A stretch of 64,000 nt of DNA from assembly GCA_020284085.1 (NCBI GenBank), contig JACEVL010000210.1:209001-273000 (forward strand), given 5' to 3'. The first letter of the stretch is position 1, and the number at the start of each line of letters is the position of its first letter. The stretch is from Aporrectodea caliginosa (Eukaryota > Annelida > Clitellata > Crassiclitellata > Lumbricidae). Positions 50,201-64,000 of this stretch are shown piece by piece. The notes under the pieces are model-generated. The model was given only the letters and a program-made list of their open reading frames with translations, did no database searches and was not told where the DNA came from. Made by a program: the position numbers and the translations under genes.

Positions 50201-53200
50201 AAACTGATTTTACCATAAATATGCGTAATGCGAAGTGCTGGGCCACGCATATATGATTCTATAATATATTCGTTTATTGGTATGAAACAGGTAGACACAC
50301 CGCTATCTGATACATGTGGTAATAGGAAAGTTTAGAATGAGTGTAGTGCTTTTAGTCATACAATGTCAGATTACCAAGAGAGCTTCTACATATAGGACTC
50401 TGGGGATAAACTGTCTATCTTTCTGAGGCAATGTGTAGCTATGTGAATTCTGGTGTAATATGGAATTCAGTCAGTAATTGAAATTTGTCTGCATTACTTA
50501 ACTTTGCACAGTAACAGCTAGAGGCTAGAGCGAAATCATTCTTATGACCATTCTGATGTTCTCGCCCCTAAATCCTCTTACTGGACAACTGAGACTGTGT
50601 TAAGTGACACAGCTACTAAATCGTTTTCGTTAACATTGCCAATAGAATTATCTGCAGTGCTAACTAACCTCTTCAGTCGAATTTCCACAGTCACATTTGT
50701 TGCTGGCTTGCTTTTCTGGCAAAGAAATTCGATGGATCGGTTTCTCTATTATAAAGCTTAATCCCTAGTTATTAAATTGAAGAATTTAATTAAAATCGTT
50801 TTTAAAAAGTAAATGAATGGATTATAATTAGCGACTGTTTTCTGAACATGAATAACTACATAGACCCAGTAACACGAACACTGCAGCGTGTGTATAGTGT
50901 GTACACTACTACACTGTTGTACAGGCTTGTAGAGAGACATTGAAAGAGATACCCCTAGACTGCGAAAGACAGGCAGACAGATATACATGTATAGAGAGAG
51001 ACAGACAGACAAACAGAGACACATAGACTGTGAGAGACATGACTTGTATACAAGGCAGATATTATTTCCCGCATTCCTTAGCCCTGATGGAGATGAGTGA
51101 TTGGTAAAGCCGAGGTAAAGGGAATCATCCCTTGCCCTAAATTGTTGTGCATCTGGAAAGAAAGTATCTTTGTGTACAACTGTGTTCGTTTCTGCTGTGG
51201 GTCAAATACGATGACACATCGGGTGACCTAAACCAGGGAACTCTGGATATTATTAAGAAGTCCTTGCCTGAACAGACACAACACATACATGATACATACG
51301 TCTGTGGCCCTGTGTATCATGTATAATGATTCACGAAGCATCCGTCATATGCAGACTGCAGTGGGCCAAAACCTGCAGCTTTCTTCAGATTGAACACAGT
51401 TTTAGACATTTCCGGGCCCCTGCCAGGGCCCCCTGCCATAGAACCGGGCCCCGGGGCAGCAACCCCCCTGACCCCCCCTCTCATCGGCCCAAAAGCCATG
51501 AAGAAAATCAGTTATCAATGTTGTAATCTACCGAACCCATGAAATACATAAATTGATGGTAATGATGCAGAAATTTCTTCTTCTCTAATTTACAGCAAAC
51601 AAACCTTCATAAAATCAAGACAATCGAAAATATTCAAATGGACGTTCTGTTTTCTGTTAGAAGCAGACCAGATCTTGTTCTCGTTCTATTTCTTGAAGTA
51701 GGTAAGTGCGTTGTGTAAAAACGAGAGGCTTTCAAAAAATGAGGATGGCAATGACGCGTATTTCCCTGGACAAATTTTGTAGGTTTTTTGGACAAGGAAA
51801 TACTATGGAAATCAGTGTAAATGTGTAATTAGGCTACTGCATACTCTAGGTATTCATTAATCAAAATAAGAAACCTTTGTTACAGATTATTGCACCACAT
51901 TTCCGTGGCAGCTGAATGTCATGCATTGTACATGGTGGCGGACAGGGGATGGTAATGACTTTTCGTGTACTTTTTGTGTAAAAAAAATTAAAGTTTTCAA
52001 GCATGTAAGAACTAAAATAGTGATGGAAAATGTTCATCTTTTCATTCTTTCAAATAGGAAAAAAAATATGTACAACTTTATGAAGAAACTCCAAGAAAAG
52101 AACATAGGACACCAGTTTTCCACTTTTGGGATAATGGCCCAAATACATACGTACATAGATACATACAATACATAGTTTACATACAAACACGCATAAATGA
52201 GTTGATAGTTGAAACCATTTTCATAGATATTGCGAAACATAAATTAACGACCGAACTCAGGCTACGGATTTATTTAAATAATTTCATTCTGCTCATGAAT
52301 GTGTTCGATGACTGAAAAGTCTCTGTAAAATATTTCTGGTCTTCAAAATTGCATGTTTATTCATATCCTAATTTCCGCAGTAAAAATGTGTCCCTTTTCT
52401 CAGCCAATATAAGAGAAGAATCAGTGTAGATACAATTGTAACCAATAAAGAAAGATTTATAAACTAGTCGGACTTATTCCTGTTATTTTAGTGCTAATAC
52501 AGATTGTATTTGAAATAAGAATAAGACATTTGTATAGGCCACAACACGAGAACTAATCAGAGACGCCTAAACGATAGGCAACGTATATATAGGTAAGTCC
52601 GTAAGTCAGAGACTCCACTGTCCAACCGGAAACCTGCGTAAGGGACAATTCTTGTCGCACAAAGTTATGATGACGTGCAGCAAACCTACTGCGCCGTCCA
52701 AAGCATAGCAAATTCGTACTGAAAAAAAAAGTAATTACAAAAGACAGATTCGACCAGAGTAAAAAATCAAACTTGCCTGAATTAACGAGCAACTTTCACT
52801 TTGGACAAAGAAAATCGGTCAAAATGATTTAAAAGTTATCAGCGACTAATAGATCACGATTTTTCATACAGGATTACGGATCCAGAGAATGTGCATGCAG
52901 CAGGAAGTAGCAAATTAATAATTGTCAGTGGGTAATGATTTGCATAAGTTTGTTCAAATAGACAGTGCAGTACAGTTACAGAACAGTCATGTTTTTATGC
53001 TACATCTATTTTTATCGGCTGTCCTGCTCTGGTTGCCCCAACGCATCTCATTTAGGGTCTCCGCCTTCGTTTGGCGTTGCCTCTTTGGTACTGCGCCTGC
53101 TTATCTACAGAAGCTCTGTTGCCCTTTATCTGTCAATAGACCTATTAGACGCCGTCCTCTTCGCACTGCTGTTCGCGGCGACCTACATGACTTGTATTTA

Positions 53201-56200
53201 TCGCATTTTCGGGCACTTTTATAACCTTCGCAGGACCAAGCGGGCTAAATAATTACCCCAGCGGTTTTTCGATGTTGATTGCGGAGCAACTGTAGGGAGT
53301 TATAATTTGACGTTTCATGTGTTTACAAGTTAAGACCCCAGACATATTCTGACTGCATAACCACCATGATGTCATGTTGTGGGGAAAAGATATTTAAGTC
53401 TAAAGTGTCATGGGGTATGTCCTGGGGTAAAAATATACCCCTTTTGGTCCTCGACGTCGTTATTTTTTTATACATAGGGAAAATATATTTTTTAAATATC
53501 CGAGCTCAGAAGTAACTTAAAATCACAAATAAAGTGTTGAATCTAACAAAGAATTAAGTTTTAATAGTTGCACAAATGTGGAGAGTTTAATTTCCAAGAT
53601 GGCGGCCAATATGGCCGCCAAAACACAAAAATATGCATATCCCAGCTCATAGGCAAGCTAGAATAACAAACGAAGTGTCGAATTTAATATTGTCGAGGTC
53701 AGGGATTCGATCTGTGGTAGAGGTAATAGTATGGGAGTGTTACATTCCAAGATGGCGGCCAAAACACAAATCTATGTGTATCTCAGCTCACAGGTAAGAT
53801 ACATTAACAAATGAAGTGTCAAATTTAATACATTCAAGGCCAAGGAATTGATTTATCGTAGTGGCAATAGTGTGTAAGTGATGCTTCCCAAGATGGCGGT
53901 TAATAATTTTGTCCGCCATCTTGGATAGTAGCATTTCCACACTATTGCTACTATGAGAAATCGATTGATTGACCTTAAAATTATTAAATTCGACACTTAA
54001 TTTGTTACTGTAGCTTGCCTATGAGCTGAGATATATACATTTTGTGTCTGATGGTGGCCATATTGGTCGCAATCTTAGAAAGTAACACTCGCACACAATT
54101 GGCACTACAAGAAATGGATTCCCTGACCTTGAAACTATTTAATTAGACACTCTATTTGTTATGATAACTTAACCATGAGCTGATAAATGCATTTATTTGG
54201 GTTTGTGCGGCCATATTGGCCGCCATCTTGGAAAATAGAAGTCGCACAGTATTGGCACTACGAGAAATGGATTCCTTGACCTTTAGACTAGTAAATTTGG
54301 CACTTTATTTGTTACTGTAGCTTACCTATGAGCTATGATATACATTTTGTGTGTATTATGTCGGCCATATTAGCCGCCATCTTGAAAAGTAACATTCACG
54401 CACTATTGGCACTACAAGAAATCGATTCGCTTATCTTGAATCTATTTAATTAGACGCTCTATTTGTTATGGTAACTTAACTATGAGCTGAGATATATTTA
54501 TTTGTGGTTTGGCGGCCATGTTGGCCGCCATCTTTGAAAGTAACATTCGCACACTATTGTCACTACGAGTAATGGATTCCTTGACCTTGGAACTATGTGA
54601 TTCGACGCCTCATGTGTTACTCTAGCTTACCTGTGAGCTGAGCTATTACAAATTGTAATGGGGTAAAAATTACTCCGCTTGGACCTCGACGTATCGTAAA
54701 ATGTTTTGGTCCTGCGAAGGTTAAAGGAACAGGAAGCGAAATTGCTGCATTTCACTGTAGAGCAGTGTTTCCCAAAGTGGTGGTCCGCTGACCGGCGCCG
54801 GGCCGCTAGCCCTCAGTTGACGGTCCGCAAAGTGAGTCAAGAAACTGCATGGTCAAATTGTATGCATTATAATAGCATATCGTTTAATCGTTTAATGTAA
54901 TGACATTCTGATGCCAGTGTCCATGATAACTGTAATCAATCCAACTTCTATTTACGCAAGTATTATTTAATCAATCCAACTTCTAGGTCTAGTTTCCCAA
55001 AAAAGCTATTTTCATCAATCCAACTTATGTTTTCGCGGGATTGAAGCCATCGTATTATTTTAGCAATGTAAATTACGGTTTAAAGTTTGACATGACTTTC
55101 AGACTATAGAATTTGTCATCTTTTCGTGATTGAAGTTTCTTTGTAAGTTGTTTGAGCCTCTCAGTTGTTGTGAAAACTGCTGCATTATCGCCTTCAAAGT
55201 TTAAAGCTGCAACATTGAACAGTGTCAGCTGGTTGTGTCGGAAACGGGGACAGTATTGCACTTTCGCAAAAGTCGTCGGGACACTGGGACACACCACATA
55301 AAACCGGGACATGTCCCGGAAAACGGGGTCGTATTGTCACCCTAAAGTAGGCCTACTTCACTCACAAATGATCATCGTCAGCGACTGATGCTTGGTTAGC
55401 AGATAGTTTCGCTAAATAAATGGTTTTTAATACATGCATAATAATAAGAATAATAATGGCTGTTTGCCCGTCTAAGACGGTTTGAAAGAATTTGAGACCC
55501 AACCGTCAGATCGTCCATTCGACGGTCAGCACTTCCATCCAACTGTGTGCTTGTTCTTCCGACCGTCCGTCTGTTTACCGACCGTTAATCCAACCATTCG
55601 AGCATCAGTCCGTCTATCCCATCGTCCATCCGATCGTCAGTCCGTCCAAAAGGTTTAAACAGAATTTGAAAATATTAGGCCTATTAATAGTGTTTATAAT
55701 TTCGTGGAGTTTGAGAATAATGGTGCCATCCAGTGCAACCACTCTCAATTTTCTTAAATCTCAAGATCTTGTCAGAAAAATCCCAAGATTGGCCCACAGT
55801 GTACCAAAAAATCCCCAGTCACTGAAAAGGAAAAAGTTGTGATGATAATTATATGAAATGCATTTTAGCAATCGCGATTATTCACAAAATATGCCGAGCT
55901 AAGAACTGGAGAAGAAAAAAACAGAGCATAGCATTAAAAGTGAAAATAATAATAAACGTCTTTCAGACGTCTTCTAATCTATTTCGCTGCCACTGTTGGA
56001 AAGTACGGTAAAAGCTTGTCTGTTACAGTAGACCTTAGAAAAAATCCCAAGATTGCTATGCAAAACCCCAGATCCCAGTCATACCCCCCACATCCCATGA
56101 TCTTAGGAGAAATCCCAAGGAGTGGTTGCACTGGTGCCATCTACCGACTCGATCAGTTAATCATAGTGTCAACGCAAAGAACAGAAATGGCGGCGTTTTG

Positions 56201-57726
56201 CAACGGTTCGATATTTAAAATGTCCATATATCAGCGTTAAAGCGTTTAAAGTATATTGCGAGCTGAGAATAGTCGCGTTTACCTACACATGACCGTTAAA
56301 ATCTTTTGTAACATTTTTCAACTCGCTAAAGCGTTCCCTTTCGGATCCTTTAGTGGGACGGACAAACAAACGAACGGAATGACAAACTTAAGCCTTATAG
56401 TTTAAGACTTGCGATTACAATTAAAATACAATACAATACAACTTGTATTTATAACGCGCCTTAATAAAACAGAGTCTTACTCAAAGGACGCGTTACAATG
56501 TACTTACTAATCATACTACTTAGAGAAGAGATAATTAGTTCAAATAGATCGTTTGTAACTGGCATGCTTTATGAGTAGTTAACTATAGGCTTATACAACG
56601 ATAATTTGCATCCATAGGCTTGTACAACGATAATTTGAACCCATAGGCTGTTATAACGATAATTTGCACCCATAGGCTGTTACAACGATAATGTAGGCCA
56701 AGTACAGTTCAAATGTCAATTCTCGACGACCACCCATTAAAGGTGGCCAAGGGTCATTTCAAGAGTTGCTCTTCTTAGGGGGCGGGCATGTGCCTACCCC
56801 TCCCCCTCCATTGCAAAGTGCCCAAGCTCATTCATTATTCATTAACCACAAAGTGGGCAGCATTTTACACTGCAGCCTTTAAGCGTGTATGCCACTACAT
56901 TAGACGTTTGTACTCGCAACCATTTGAGTAAAAGGATGGGAATGGCGATAAATGTAGCGAAAACAGAAAGTCAACTTGTAGGAGGCGGAGACAAGAGGTT
57001 CATACTAAATGTGGATGGACAACAGCTGGTACAGACGGACAGCTTTGTTTACCTTGGGGGAAGCATCAGTACACAGGGAGGATCGGGGAAAGATATAGAA
57101 AGAAGAATCGGATTGGCAAGAGGAATATGGCAGGCGCTGGGGAAGGTTTGGAGCTCGAGAGAAATAAGCAGAGGTACGAAGGTCAGGTTATATGAAACAC
57201 TAGTGCTGAGCGCATTGCTGTACAATTCGGAGACCTGGACATTGAAGGAGACACATAAGCAGCGGCTGAGGGTCTTTGAAATGGCGTGCTTGCGAAGGAT
57301 TGAGGGAGTCACAAGAAGAGACAGAATAAGGAATAAAGAGATACACAACCGACTAAACATCCGATACGACATAGTCAGCAGGATACAGAACAGACGGCTG
57401 CGATACTTTGGACACGTAACCCGAATGGGGAATGACAGGTATCCAAAGATAGCTCTCAACGGGTATGTGCACGGAAAAAGAAAAAGAGGAAGGCAGAAGA
57501 AACGATGGATGGATATGATAAAGGAGGACTGTGGAGAAATGGGATGGTCGGTTCAGGAGGCTATGCACAGGGCATACAACAGAGAGGGATGGAGGTCTTC
57601 CATAAACGAGCGGCTTATGCGTGCGGGAGCATCGCCAAGGCCATAAGTCAAGTAAGTCACTCGCAACCAATGACACACTGAATTATAGAATAAGGGGCTC
57701 ATTAGGGTTAAGTAGGGTTTGACGTC

Positions 57727-57761
<35 letters not shown>

Positions 57762-60700
57762 CTATACGCTCTCTTGTGCTAGCAATCTCCGTCATATTGC
57801 ATGGTTTTTGAATTTGGAGCCCGTCATTTTGCAAAGCTCATTTTACACTGTTTCATTGTACAGCCAAGCTTTCAATGTTTTAGACACTAACACTTAGACC
57901 AAATTTAAGCTTGCACGCCAGTGCAGCTAGACGTTGCTCGTGTAGCTGCGCATGTATCGTTTTACAAGGTTGATCAAATCTCAATGAATATTCTTTTAGC
58001 CTTCCTCCTTTTACGCTTAGTGTGGAAGCCAATACAGGCAGTGTTTGCGCCTGCATGCCATTACAGCTCTCCCCATTTAGCCATTTGCAACTTTAAAATA
58101 ATTTCAGAAGTCGTGGTTTTCAATCCTTTAGATTTCTGAAGTTGTGGTTTCCAACTTTAAAATTTCAGACACTCTGGTTTTCAATCTTTTAGATTTCAGA
58201 CCTGGTGGTTTTCAAAATTTTAATTTAAGAACTTCGTGCTTGCTAATTTAAAATTTCAGAAGTCGTTGTTTTCAATCCTTTAGATTTCTGAAGTTGTGGT
58301 TTCCAACTTTAACATTTCAGACACTCTGATTTGCATCTTTTAGATTTCAGACCTGGTGGTTTTCAAAATTTTAATTTCAGAACTTCTTGCTTGCTAATTT
58401 AAAATTTTAGAAGTCGTTGTTTTCAATCTTTTAGATTTCTGAAGTTGTGGTTTCCAACTTTAAAATTTCAGACACTCTGGTTTGCATCTTTTAGATTTCT
58501 GACTTGGTGGGTTTCAAAATTTTAATTTCAGAGCTTCTTGTTTGCAAATTTAAAATTTCAGAACTTGTGGTTTTCAATCCTTTAGATTTCAGGTGGGGTG
58601 GTTTTCAAATTTAAAATTTCAGAACGTCAGGTTTGCTTCTTTTAAAATTTCTGAACTTCTGGTTTTCAATCCTTTAGATTTCAGATGGTGGCGTCTGCAA
58701 ATTTAAAATTTCTGAACTTCTGGTTTTCAATCCTTTAGATTTCAGATGGTGGCGTCTGCAAATTTAAAATTGCAGAACTGGAGGTTTTCAATTCATTAGA
58801 TTTCTGGTGGTGTGGTTTACAACTTTAAAATTTCAGAACTTCAGGTTTCCAACTTTTAAAATTTCAGACATTCAGTTTTGCTTCTTTTAGATTTCAGACG
58901 TTGTGGTTTCCAACTTTTAAATTTCAGATCTTGCTGTTTTCAATCCTTTACATATCAGATGGTGTAGTTTTCAAATTTTAATTTCAGAACTTCTCGTTTG
59001 CTAATTTAAAATTTCAGAAGTCGTGCTTTTCAATCCTTTAGATTTCAGATGGTGTGATTTGCAACTTTAAAATTTCAGACATTCTGATTTACATCTTTTA
59101 GGTTTCAGACTTGGTGGTTTTCCAAATTTTAATTTTCAGGTTTGCATCTTTTAGATTTCAGATGTTGTGGTTTCCAAACTTTAAAATTTCAGAACCTCAG
59201 GTTTCAAACTTTAAAATTTCTCACATTCTGGTTTGCATCTGTTAGGTTTCAGACCTGGTGGTTTCCATCCTTTACATTTCAGACCTTGTGGATTGTAAAT
59301 TTAAAATTTCAGAACTTCAGCTTTGCATCGTTTAGCATATCTCAGTTTGGTATGAGGGTGTCTTCTTTGAAAAGTTGCTGACTGTTAGTTAAAATGAGGG
59401 TAATGTTGCATCTCTTAGGTTGAGCAATGCTATTTTTCTTACTAAACCTCCAACTTGCACTGTTTCAAGTGTTTCAAAAATGACTGTTTTAATCTCTTTG
59501 CAGCTCGTTCTCTGCTTGTGCACAGAAGAGTGGCAGCTGTTACTGCGGCGGAGGCGGCGGAGGCGACGGAGGCGGCGGCGGCGGCGGCGGCAGGACCTCC
59601 CCTGATCTTACCAGTATCCATGCGCATGGGCGCTGTATACAAGCTAATTGGATCATGTCCAAGTCTTTCAATTTTTGGAGTTTATAGTGCTAACAGAGTA
59701 TCAAACTTGAAATTCTCTAAATCTCAGAAAGATGTCAACAGAGCGATGAGAACTGAGAGATGGGAAAGCTGAAACATTCAACTCTGAAAGATGCGAATGC
59801 AAAGTTGTGAAAACGGAAAGATGGAAACATTTGGAACAGGTTTTAAATTTGCAACTTCAAGTGGAGTTGGCATACCAGGCTTTGCAATCCAATGCATACA
59901 ATTTAAAATGAACTTAACGAATTACAAATGACCAATAGAAATGGTACTCATAAATCTTTTACATTTGCGACTGGTTGGTTGCGCTGAACTTTACGTCTAT
60001 TTTTGCAACCATGTGCGTACCCAAATTTTCATAGACTCTTCATTTTTGGAGCGAGTGCTCTAGCAGCAGATGTTGAAGCTGCAACTGTAGCTTTCTGAAT
60101 AGCAGCAGTAGCAGCAGCTGTAATGCATGCGGAGCTTTGGCTCATTGGCCGTTCAACTCAAAGCCGGTATCTGTTTTGGATGTGTATGGGTTGGTGGCTC
60201 CCATTAATCGATCGCGTTTATGCGAATGGTGTGCTCCACAACGGTGTGTTGAGAAATTTTAAGAACTTTTTGTGAGTGTGTTTACGTGTAGCAGCTGAAG
60301 CTTGTGCCTATACAGATGCAATGATAGAACGTCTAAGAAGAAGAGTTTAGCCTAGTGTTAATGTTCATATTATGCGAAGAAACGAGTTTATCAGATTAAA
60401 ATTTTATTGAAGTTGTGGTCGTCTTGGTTTGTTCAGAACAAGTCAATCGTATACATTGTAGAATATTAAACCATGTATATTCTGAGGGTTTCGTCAACCC
60501 TTTCGCCACACACTGGGCAGTTATGTAAAATGGCTGCGCATCTTGGAACTTTGTGGGGCTCACCCTTTACCTAAGTGCTTTCGATTGATGGCTGTTACCA
60601 GTTCACACACCTCCAAAACTGATACCGGCTTTGAGTTGAACGGCCAATGAGCCAAAGCTCCGCATGCATTACAGCTGCTGCTACTGCTGCTATTCAGAAA

Positions 60701-63656
60701 GCTCATGCTACTGCTTCTACAGTTGCAGCTTCAACATCTGCTGCTAGAGCACTCGCTCCAAAAATGAAGAGTCTATGAAAATTTGGGTACGCACATGGTT
60801 GCAAAAATAGACGTAAAGTTCAGCGCAACCAACCAGTCGCAAATGTAAAAGATTTATGAGTACCATTTCTATTGGTCATTTGTAATTCGTTAAGTTCATT
60901 TTAAATTGTATGCATTGGATTGCAAAGCCTGGTATGCCAACTCCACTTGAAGTTGCAAATTTAAAACCTGTTCCAAATGTTTCCATCTTTCCGTTTTCAC
61001 AACATTGCATTCGCATCTTTCAGAGTTGAATGTTTCAGCTTTCCCATCTCTCAGTTCTCATCGCTCTGTTGACATCTTACTGAGATTTAGAGAATTTCAA
61101 GTTTGATACTCTGTTAGCACTATAAACTCCAAAAATTGAAAGACTTGGACATGATCCAATTAGCTTGTATACAGCGCCCATGCGCATGGATACTGGTAAG
61201 ATCAGGGGAGGTCCTGCCGCCGCCGCCGCCGATTCCGCCTCCGCCGCAGTAACAGAGTGCCACTTCGCTGCCACTCTTCTGTGCACAAGCAGAGAACGAG
61301 CTGCAAAGAGATTAAAACAGTCATTTTTGAAACACTTGAAACAGTGCAAGTTGGAGGTTTAGTAAGAAAAATAGCATTGCTCAACCTAAGAGATGCAACA
61401 TTACCCTCATTTTAACTAACAGTCAGCAACTTTTCAAAGAAGACACCCTCATACCAAACTGAGATATCTAAAAGTCTGAAAGCTAAACGATGCAAAGCTG
61501 AAGTTCTGAAATTTTAAATTTACAATCCACAAGGTCTGAAATGTAAAGGATGGAAAACCACCAGGTCTGAAACCTAACAGATGCAAACCAGAATGTGAGA
61601 AATTTTAAAGTTTGAAACCTGAGATTCTGAAATGTTAAAGTTTGGAAACCACAACATCTGAAATCTAAAAGATACAAACCTGAAAATTAAAATTTGGAAA
61701 ACCACCAAGTCTGAAACCTAAAAGATGTAAATCAGAATGTCTGAAATTTTAAAGTTGCAAATCACACCATCTGAAATCTAAAGGATTAAAGGATTGTGTG
61801 CTAAAGTATTAGCAAACGAGAAGTTCTGAAATTAAAATTTGAAAACTACACCATCTGATATGTAAAGGATTGAAAACAGCAAGATCTGAAATTTTAAAGT
61901 TGGAAACCACAACGTCTGAAATCTAAAAGAAGCAAAACTGAATGTCTGAAATTTTAAAAGTTGGAAACCTGAAGTTCTGAAATTTTAAAGTTGTAAACCA
62001 CACCACCAGAAATCTAATGAATTGAAAACCGCAAGTTCTGAAATTTTAAATTTGCAGACGCCACCATCTGAAATCTAAAGGATTGAAAACCAGAAGTTCA
62101 GAAATTTTAAATTTGCAGACGCCACCATCTGAAATCTAAAGGATTGAAAACCAGAAGTTCAGAAATTTTAAAAGAAGCAAACCTGACGTTCTGAAATTTT
62201 AAATTTGAAAACCACACCACCTGAAATCTAAAGGATTGAAAACCACAAGTTCTGAAATTTTAAATTTGCAAACAAGAAGCTCTGAAATTAAAATTTTGAA
62301 ACCCACCAAGTCAGAAATCTAAAAGATGCAAACCAGAGTGTCTGAAATTTTAAAGTTGGAAACCACAACTTCCGAAATCTAAAGGATTGAAAACCACGAC
62401 TTCTGAAATTTTAAATTAGCAAGCAAGAAGTTCTGAAATTAAAATTTTGAAAACCACCAGGTCTGAAATCTAAAAGACGCAAATCAGAGTGTCTGAAATG
62501 TTAAAGTTGGAAACCACAACTTCAGAAATCTAAAGGATTGAAAACAACGACTTCTGAAATTTTAAATTAGCAAGCAAGAAGTTCTGAAATTAAAATTTTG
62601 AAAACCACCAGGTCTGAAATCTAAAAGATGCAAACCAGAGTGTCTGAAAGTTTAAAGTTGGAAACCACAACTTCAGAAATCTAAAGGATTGAAAACAACG
62701 ACTTCTGAAATTTTAAATTAGCAAGCACGAAGTTCTGAAATTAAAATTTTGAAAACTACCAGGTCTGAAATCTAAAAGATTGAAAACCAGAGCGTCTGAA
62801 ATGTTAAAGTTGGAAACCACAACTTCAGACATCTAAAGGATTGAAAACAACGACTTCTGAAATTTTAAATTAGCAAGCAAGAAGTTCTGAAATTAAAATT
62901 TTGAAAACCACCGGGTCTGAAATATAAAAGATGCAAATCAGAGTGTCCGAAATTTTAAAGTTCGAAACCACAACTTCAGAAATCTAAAGGATTGAAAACA
63001 ACGACTTCTGAAATTTTAAATTAGCAAGCAAGAAGTTCTGAAATTAAAATTTTGAAAACCACCAGGTCTGAAATCTAAAAGATGCAAATCAGAGTGTCTG
63101 AAATTTTAAAGTTGGAAACCACAACTTCAGAAATCTAAAGGATTGAAAACAACGACTTCTGAAATTTTAAGTTAGCAAGCAAGAAGTTCTGAAATTAAAA
63201 TTTTGAAAACCACCAGGTCTGAAATCTAAAAGATGCAAATCAAAGTGTCTGAAATTTTAAAGTTGGAAACCACAACTTCAGAAATCTAAAGGATTGAAAA
63301 CAACGACTTCTGAAATTATTTTAAAGTTGCAATGGCTAAATGGGGAGAGCTGTAATGGCATGCAGGCGCAAACACTGCCTGTATTGGCTTCCACACTAAG
63401 CGTAAAAGGAGGAAGGCTAAAAGAATATTCATTGAGATTTGATCAACCTTGTAAAACGATACATGCGCAGCTACACGAGCAACGTCTAGCTGCACTGGCG
63501 TGCAAGCTTAAATTTGGTCTAAGTGTGAGTGTCTAAAACATTGAAAGCTTGGCTGTACAATGAAACAGTGTAAAATGAGCTTTGCAAAATGACGGGCTCC
63601 AAATTCAAAAACCATGCAATATGACGGAGATTGCTAGCACAAGAGAGCGTATAGTG

Positions 63657-63688
<32 letters not shown>

Positions 63689-64000
63689 ACGTCAAACCCT
63701 ACTTAACCCTAATGAGCCCCTTATTCTATAATTCAGTGTGTCATTGGTTGCGAGTACAAACGTCTAATGTAGTGGCATACACGCTTAAAGGCTGCAGTGT
63801 AAAATGCTGCCCACTTTGTGGTTAATGAATAATGAATGAGCTTGGGCACTTTGCAATGGAGGGGGAGGTGTAGGCACATGCCCGCTCCCTAAGAAGAGCA
63901 ACTCTTGAAATGACCCTTGGCCACCTTTAATGGGTGGTCGTCGAGAATTGACCTTTGAACTGTACTTGGCCTACATTATCGTTGTAACAGCCTATGGGTG

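Overview
The window is eukaryotic nuclear DNA from an animal, most likely a marine invertebrate and plausibly a deuterostome. The evidence is an AT-rich background with many short 'aggcctac' blocks, tRNA-derived SINEs, CR1/L2-like LINEs, hAT, piggyBac-like and TA-target DNA transposons, long ATT, CATA and GAT microsatellites, and a Mab-21/cGAS-like gene of a type expanded in marine invertebrates. I cannot name the species from sequence alone. Host genes are sparse and most of the 64 kb is mobile or repetitive DNA. Statements of similarity below are by eye, because no database search was run.

Layout. 0-8 kb: a LINE endonuclease fragment, a decayed beta-propeller gene (3035-3973), SINEs, and a LINE RT relic split by a hAT element (5523-6815). 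8-22 kb: SINE copies, a 177-bp exact tandem duplication, a second hAT element (12283-14040), and two piggyBac-like elements (14746-15366 and 18565-20412). 22-25 kb: the one convincing intact host gene, a 945-codon Mab-21/cGAS-like protein on the minus strand. 25-36.6 kb: two minus-strand CR1/L2-like LINEs. The longer one is split by a 5.1-kb hAT-like transposon, which itself carries a 1,062-bp foldback hAT MITE and a second copy of the 1.85-kb piggyBac-like element.

37.7-47.2 kb: a young, apparently complete Ty3/gypsy-class retroelement. Its two 306-bp LTRs differ at 2 positions. Gag and pol share one frame and are separated by a single UAG, followed 5 nt later by a strong stem-loop, which suggests stop-codon readthrough. 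An errantivirus-like env frame resembling the baculovirus F-type fusion glycoprotein lies downstream but has no start codon of its own, which suggests splicing. The element sits in a CATA microsatellite. 47.5-52.1 kb: a 4.6-kb TIR element in the same microsatellite, carrying a nested solo LTR and a nested hAT relic. 53.2-54.7 kb: a TA-flanked MITE whose interior is a palindromic array of YY1-like motifs. 56.6-64 kb: a giant inverted repeat (arms about 3.4-3.6 kb, 440-bp loop), each arm containing a hierarchical satellite. It resembles a foldback element and runs past the right edge of the window.

The genes do not form a pathway. The common theme is repeated nested transposition that can be dated by target-site duplications. 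The best candidates for something new are the gag-UAG-pol-env retroelement, the satellite-bearing giant palindrome and the cGAS-like gene.
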